This document shows, piece after piece, positions 35,093-39,579 of a DNA stretch of 39,579 nt; within the stretch, counting starts at the first letter, position 1, and every line of letters begins with the position of its first letter. The position numbers and the translations under genes were made by a program. Source of the stretch: an uncultured Pseudomonadota bacterium (lineage in GTDB: Bacteria; Pseudomonadota; Alphaproteobacteria; Rs-D84); assembly GCA_902776515.1 (NCBI GenBank), contig CACYQE010000006.1, positions 1-39,579 of the forward strand. The letters are read 5' to 3'. The notes under the pieces were generated by a model. That model saw only the letters and a program-made list of their open reading frames with translations. It did not search any database and was not told the origin of the DNA.

Positions 35093-35684
35093 TCGGCATA
35101 CCGGTTTTTGGGTTTATCCAAATCTGTTGGTCGGCAATTTCCATCATTGGCATATCGGTTACACTATCCGAATAAGCACGAACCACATGTGGTATAAACT
35201 TGTTTTCACGTGCCCATTCGTCCATGGCGTAAACCTTGTTCATTCCCCAGCATAAAAATTTATATTTCCAGGGTTTTTTCTCGCACATTTTTGAACAAAT
35301 TACCGCATCAAATTTCATATCACGAACCAAGGCCGGTATTAAATAATCCGCCGATGCAGAAACCAACACAACCTTGTTCCCGGCCGCACGTTCTGACGCG
35401 ACCTTTTCCGCCGCCCAGCCAAAACGATTACGCTTGTGTTCACGAATAAAACCCGGTGCGTATTTTTTTACCATTTTTTGTGTTAAAAAACGCCGCATAT
35501 TTTCACGCCACCACATTCCCTCAGGATACACACAACGTATAATCCAACACAAACCCATCAACGGCAAAAACAACCATGGTCTAACAGACCGATGCATACA
35601 ATAACGCCCAAACGCGAAATTAGAATCAGGCCACGATAATGTTCCATCAAAATCAAATAAAACTACATCAACTGGTTTTTGCAT
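35088..35684 (-). CDS. HAD-superfamily phosphatase (subfamily IB-like)
   Basis: A 198-residue hydrolase. Motif I is VVLFDFDGTLSWPDS with the nucleophile Asp and acid/base Asp, motif II is VVLVSASADYL (Ser), the Lys of motif III is in KKPWKYKFL and motif IV is AYSDSVTDMPMM. This set fits the HAD-IB group that includes phosphoserine phosphatase-like enzymes; the substrate is unknown. Start: a TTG at 35687 is in frame, but AAGGA is spaced seven bases from the ATG at 35684. It is divergent from thyA and appears to share its -35 box. Confidence 0.85.
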   Translation of the reverse strand: MQKPVDVVLFDFDGTLSWPDSNFAFGRYCMHRSVRPWLFLPLMGLCWIIRCVYPEGMWWRENMRRFLTQKMVKKYAPGFIREHKRNRFGWAAEKVASERAAGNKVVLVSASADYLIPALVRDMKFDAVICSKMCEKKPWKYKFLCWGMNKVYAMDEWARENKFIPHVVRAYSDSVTDMPMMEIADQQIWINPKTGMPK

Positions 35685-35704
35685 CAATACATCCTTTTTA
35701 TGGC

Positions 35705-35733
35705 ATTATAAACAACTATTATAATTCTTGCAA
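35705..35733 (-). promoter_or_regulatory. Promoter of the HAD gene
   Basis: Minus strand: -35 TTGCAA (35728-35733), a 17-base spacer and a perfect -10 TATAAT (35705-35710). The -35 hexamer is self-complementary and also serves thyA. Confidence 0.65.
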
Positions 35734-35756
35734 CTCTTAGTATGTTATACTATACT
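35728..35756 (+). promoter_or_regulatory. Promoter of thyA
   Basis: -35 TTGCAA (35728-35733), a 17-base spacer and -10 TATACT (35751-35756), followed by a roughly 40-base leader with an AAAGGAAA ribosome site. Confidence 0.65.
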
Positions 35757-35802
35757 TCAGACGATATAGGGAAAAGAGAGGTAAAAGAAAGGAAATAATA
35801 AT

Positions 35803-36774
35803 ATGAAAGCTTATCTTGATATTTGCCAAGAAATTCTGGACACAAAAACAAACCTCAGCGATAACAGAACCGGTATAAAAACATTACGCAATCCTGCGGG
35901 TGCCGTGTTTGTGCACGATATGGATATGGGCTTTCCATTGATTACTACAAAAAAAATGGGACTTAAAAACATCGCAACTGAATTAGAATTTTTTATCAAA
36001 GGAATCACCGATAAAAAATGGCTACAAGACAGAAAATGCACAATTTGGGACGAATGGGCAAACCCACAAAAATGGCAACGCACATATCAATATACATTGT
36101 CAAAATTACAATGTGAATATCAACGTAAATTAACCGACCAAGAAATGCAACAGGTCAAAAATAAATGCATGAACGATGAACGTGATTTGGGGCCCGTATA
36201 TGGTTTTCAATGGCGGCACTTTGGCGGTAAATACGAATTTGACCCGGTTCGCATTGACAAGGATCCAACTGATAATGTAGACCCATATCATATTGGTGTT
36301 GACCAAGTCAGTAAAGCTATTGACACATTAAAAACAGACCCAAACAATCGCCGTATTATCGTCAATGCTTGGAATCCTGTGGATGAACATAAAATGGCAT
36401 TGCCACCATGTCACATAATGCACCAATTGTTGGTTGATGGAAACCGTTTGAATTTAATTTGGACACAACGTTCGTGCGATATGTTTTTGGGCATACCTTA
36501 TAACATCGCGTCTTATGCATTACTTCTTATGTTGTATGCAAAAGAAACCGGATTAAAGCCGGGAATACTAAAAGGCGAATTACACGATGCCCACATTTAT
36601 GAAAACCATATTCCACAAATGCGTGAACAAATTTCACGCACACCGTACGAATTACCAACCGTTGAAATTCCGGATGAAAACTGGAAAGGTATGCTGGCTT
36701 GGGAATCTGCAAACGGTTTCAAATTAAAAAATTACAAATGTCACGACCGTTTGCGTGGTGATGTAGCACGTTAA
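35803..36774 (+). CDS. thyA: Thymidylate synthase
   Basis: A 323-residue enzyme converting dUMP to dTMP with methylene-THF. The nucleophile Cys203 is in LPPCHIMHQ; the phosphate-binding Arg is in NNRRIIVNAWNP; QRSCDMFLGIPYNIASYA and HDAHIYENH contact dUMP. An insertion of about 50 residues around 87-128 (between EWANP and DLGPVYG) makes it longer than the E. coli enzyme, as in some other bacteria. No dihydrofolate reductase gene follows. It has its own promoter and a strong terminator. Confidence 0.97.
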   Translation: MKAYLDICQEILDTKTNLSDNRTGIKTLRNPAGAVFVHDMDMGFPLITTKKMGLKNIATELEFFIKGITDKKWLQDRKCTIWDEWANPQKWQRTYQYTLSKLQCEYQRKLTDQEMQQVKNKCMNDERDLGPVYGFQWRHFGGKYEFDPVRIDKDPTDNVDPYHIGVDQVSKAIDTLKTDPNNRRIIVNAWNPVDEHKMALPPCHIMHQLLVDGNRLNLIWTQRSCDMFLGIPYNIASYALLLMLYAKETGLKPGILKGELHDAHIYENHIPQMREQISRTPYELPTVEIPDENWKGMLAWESANGFKLKNYKCHDRLRGDVAR

Positions 36775-36799
36775 AAAATGGGGCAAACGCCCCATTTTT
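36774..36799. terminator. Bidirectional terminator between thyA and the RND gene
   Basis: An 11-base perfect stem AAAAATGGGGC / GCCCCATTTTT with an AAAC loop overlaps the stop of the converging RND gene. Confidence 0.88.
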
Positions 36800-39542
36800 A
36801 TTTTCTGGTTATTTTTCTACGTAAACGTTCCATCGCAAAGAACAATGCCGGTGTTAAAACAAATGTCCAAATCAATGATGCCAACATCCCCCCAATCATA
36901 ACAGCCGCCATTGCCGTCTTCATACCGTTCACACTCCACAATTGGGGCAACATACCCGCCATAACCGCAATAGATGTCATTAACACCATATTCTTTTTAT
37001 CGTTCAATTCGGTCCATATAGCGGTCTTTATATCTTCACCGTGTTTGACACGATTGATTGTTGGTTCCAATACCAAAATATTATTGTTAACCACCAAACC
37101 AACCAACATAACGAATGCCAACATCGCCCCAACGTTCACCGATGCACCCGACAAAAACAGCAACGTAAATACACCCGCGAAACTGGTTAAAATAGATGTC
37201 GCAATCGTTAATGGATGAATCACAGAATTCAAAATTGCCGCCAACAACATAAAGGTCAAAATGGTTGCTAATAAAAATGCCGTACTGATTTCATCGGTGG
37301 TATCAGATTGAATTTCCGACATTCCGCCAAAACTGTAACCATACCCAGATTTCCAATCAATTTTTGACAATCCTGCTTCTATTTTCTTTTGTACCGGGCC
37401 ACTGGTAGATTTTCCGATACCAACATCAATTTCTGTTATACGCTTTTTATCCAAACGGCTAATATTAGGCGTTGCAAACGTTTGTTTTATTTCACCCAAT
37501 TCGGATAATGGCACCATGCCTTTTTGGGAATTTACAAAAACATCTTCGAACAAAGCGATGGTTTTAAACGGACGTGCAAATTCCAATACTATTGGATATT
37601 CTTCGCCATTTTCCTTGTATTTATATACATCATTACCATACAACGCTGTTCGCAATGTGGAACCCGCATAGGAATTTTTGATGCCCCAAAAATCCATTTT
37701 GTTTTTATCAGGTGTAAATCGAATTTCACTACCTGGTTTTTGTTGTGCCAAAACCGCACTTTGGACTTCTGGAATATTATTGATGATATCTAATGCCATG
37801 GTGGCATATTTTTCACGCACCGCATCATCTTCACCATATACATTCAACACGATATCCCCAGAAGACGAAGAAGAAACATTTTCACCGGCCTTGATTTGAA
37901 ATTCTACATCCGGTATTTTCGCCAATTCCGGCAACATTTCACGTGCTAATTTTTTATCCGATTTACGTCTGTCGTCTATATCAACCAAACCGACCTTGAC
38001 AGATATGTTTTGTAACCCACGTTGACCAATTTTAACAGATGTAAATTTAACTTCGGGGAACGCTTTCAATGTTTTTTCTATTTCTTGGGCTATTGCCTCG
38101 GACCGTTCAAAAGTCGACCCCATTGGTGCACGTGCTGTAACTGTTATTTCATTTGCATCTGTTGTGGGTTGGAATTCATTTCCAGTAAAACGCATCAAAA
38201 ATGTAGAAGCAACCAATATACCAAACGCCGCCAAAATCACACGACCAGAATGTTTGTATTGATAATCAAACCATTTATAAAAAGCCGTGTTTTGTGATGC
38301 TTTGGCAACCTGTTTTTTTTCAACCTTTTGCTTTTTATCTTTATCTGTTAAACGCAAAATCTTTGCAATCATCATTGGAGTCAACGTAAACGAGAAAACC
38401 AACGACAACAATGTTAAATACACGACCGTCATACCAAACTGCAACATAAATTTACCGACAATCCCGCCCATAAACGCCAAAGGCAAAAACACAACCACAT
38501 TTGTTCCAACACCCGCTAATACGGAAACCGCAACACGCTTGGTTCCATCAATAGCCGCATCTTCTGGGGCTTTGCCGGCACGCATTTCTTGCAATGCGGC
38601 CTCTATCAAAATAATAGCATTTGATACCAATGTTCCCAATGCCGATGAATACGCCAATAACGTCATCGCATTAATTGTAAAACCACTGCCGTTCACAAAA
38701 AACAACCCGGCGATTAATGATGCAGGTATCACAACACCCGCAATAATTGTTGAACGCCAATTACGTGTAAACGCCAACAAAACCAATACAGTAAAAACAA
38801 CACCTAAAATAATTCCATTAATTGTGTCATTCGTTTCATTTGAAACAGTAATAGAAGAATCAGAAATTAATTCCATTGTGGCATTTGGAAATCTTGACTG
38901 TAAATCAGATTGAAGCTCGGGCAAACTTTTGTTCAATGCCTTGGATACCTTGATGGCATTACCATCAGATGCCTTTACCACAGACATCATAACAACTTTT
39001 TCGCCATTTAAACGTGCACCCGTTTCAATATCACGTGCAGAATCTGTTACGGTTGCAATATCCGACAGACGGAATTTCTGACCTTCGGATGTTGTTAAAT
39101 GCAAATTCTTGATTTCATCAACTGATGAAAACTCACCAATAAAACGCACACTGGATGAATCTGTTCCTGTTTCAATTTTACCCCCGGGCACATTCAAGTT
39201 GTTTGTTCCCATTGCTGATACAACGTCCAAAATTGTGATTCCATGTGCCGCCATAGATTCAGGATTCAAAGCAACACGAATTGCACGCTTTTCACCACCA
39301 AAAACACTTACACTGGCCACACCGTTAATTCCGGTAATTTTATTTGCCAATGTGTTATCCGCATATTCTTGTAAATCACGCAAAGAGGCACCACGCAAAA
39401 CAACATCAACAACCGATGTTTGCAAGGGATTCAATTTTTCAATCACCGGTTGTTTCAAATCAGTTGGGAATTCAGATGCCAAAGCATCAATTTTAGATTT
39501 AACCTCGGTCGCTTTGTCATTAACATCAACGCCGATAAGATA
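36798..39542 (-). pseudogene. RND efflux pump permease, N-terminus lost
   Basis: An AcrB-type inner-membrane transporter of about 905 readable residues. It has the periplasmic porter domains, TM4 region SSALGTLVSNAIILIEAALQEM, GVGTNVVVFLPLAFMGGI, TM10 region LVGLVVNNNILVLEPTINRV and a basic C-terminus. The first transmembrane helix and roughly 100 N-terminal residues are absent: upstream of GVDVNDKATEVKSKID the frame runs into the start of another gene and then a stop, with no start codon of its own. The proton-relay residues of AcrB (Asp407, Asp408, Lys940) align with Ser, Asn and Asn. Substrate unknown. Whether truncation is real or an assembly effect is open. Confidence 0.8.
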
Positions 39543-39553
39543 ATTTTTTTCAT
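39529..39553 (-). pseudogene. 5' remnant of an upstream gene, probably the RND adaptor
   Basis: Behind an AAGGAG ribosome site (39563-39568), an ATG at 39553 opens MKKIILSA, the beginning of a typical signal peptide, but the sequence then passes directly into RND coding sequence in another frame. RND pumps are usually preceded by a periplasmic adaptor (membrane fusion) gene with such a signal, so this looks like the first codons of that gene fused to the middle of the RND gene. The assignment as adaptor is inference from gene order. Confidence 0.5.
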
Positions 39554-39579
39554 CACATTTTTCTCCTTTTCTTTATAAT

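Noticed and set aside
38318..38328. Eight-base A/T tract in the RND gene, and a similar A tract near 885 in the J-domain gene, as slippage switches
   Set aside because: Runs of eight A or T are expected in sequence this AT-rich; they lack the compositional surprise of the C tract.
38287..38913. Open frame of 208 codons on the plus strand opposite the RND gene
   Set aside because: Low-complexity Asn/Thr-rich shadow of hydrophobic RND segments.
1..39579. CRISPR arrays, tRNA or rRNA genes, insertion sequences, prophage
   Set aside because: All gaps between genes were read; none holds a cloverleaf, regularly spaced repeats, or a transposase or phage gene. xerD fits the housekeeping dimer-resolution type.

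Overview
The window is AT-rich, densely coded bacterial DNA (standard code; TAA, TAG and TGA all used as stops). It most likely comes from a host-associated, uncultured member of the Alphaproteobacteria. The evidence is a GapR/DUF2312 gene, an alphaproteobacterial-type J-domain protein behind xerD, an AddB-type helicase-nuclease subunit, SecB divergent from MltA, and a short DciA (DUF721) gene. The lineage is an inference from gene content; no rRNA or tRNA gene is present to place it. No mobile element, CRISPR array, or gene-free stretch over 300 bases is visible.

Layout. 1-3.4 kb: xerD 3' end, J-domain protein, trxB, serS. 3.4-6 kb: an unknown gene divergent from typA. 6.0-11.7 kb: six surface-polysaccharide glycosyltransferase genes in two converging runs of three; the right-hand run follows recA directly. 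11.7-14.5 kb: recA, an MFS transporter, secB. 14.6-19 kb: mltA (broken), dciA, ruvC, an inverted yebC, ruvA, mnmE (broken). 19-22.4 kb: a secreted Cys-rich protein, an acyl-CoA ligase, exonuclease III. 22.4-26.2 kb: addB (broken), engB, rsmI. 26.3-29.5 kb: LpoA-like lipoprotein, a small Cys-rich membrane protein, pyruvate kinase. 29.6-32.8 kb: gapR, an RNHCP protein, comEC, truA. 32.8-39.6 kb: fmt, def, rmuC, a HAD phosphatase, thyA, and an RND efflux pump whose 5' end is lost.

Themes. Much of the window is housekeeping: DNA repair and recombination (recA, ruvA, ruvC, addB, xthA, rmuC, xerD), translation and its quality control (serS, typA, fmt, def, truA, rsmI, engB, mnmE), and envelope work (secB, mltA, LpoA-like, RND, glycosyltransferases).

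The most notable signals are these. (1) A run of ten C inside a glycosyltransferase gene is a probable phase-variation switch. (2) Four genes (mltA, mnmE, addB and the RND/adaptor junction) each carry one clean internal deletion with intact flanks, which is either recent decay or an assembly artefact. (3) Divergent promoters are extremely compact: thyA and the HAD gene appear to share one self-complementary -35 box, while gapR/pyk and xthA/acyl-ligase have overlapping -10 boxes. (4) The RND pump lacks all three canonical proton-relay residues examined. (5) Heptamer repeats follow two terminator hairpins at convergent gene borders.
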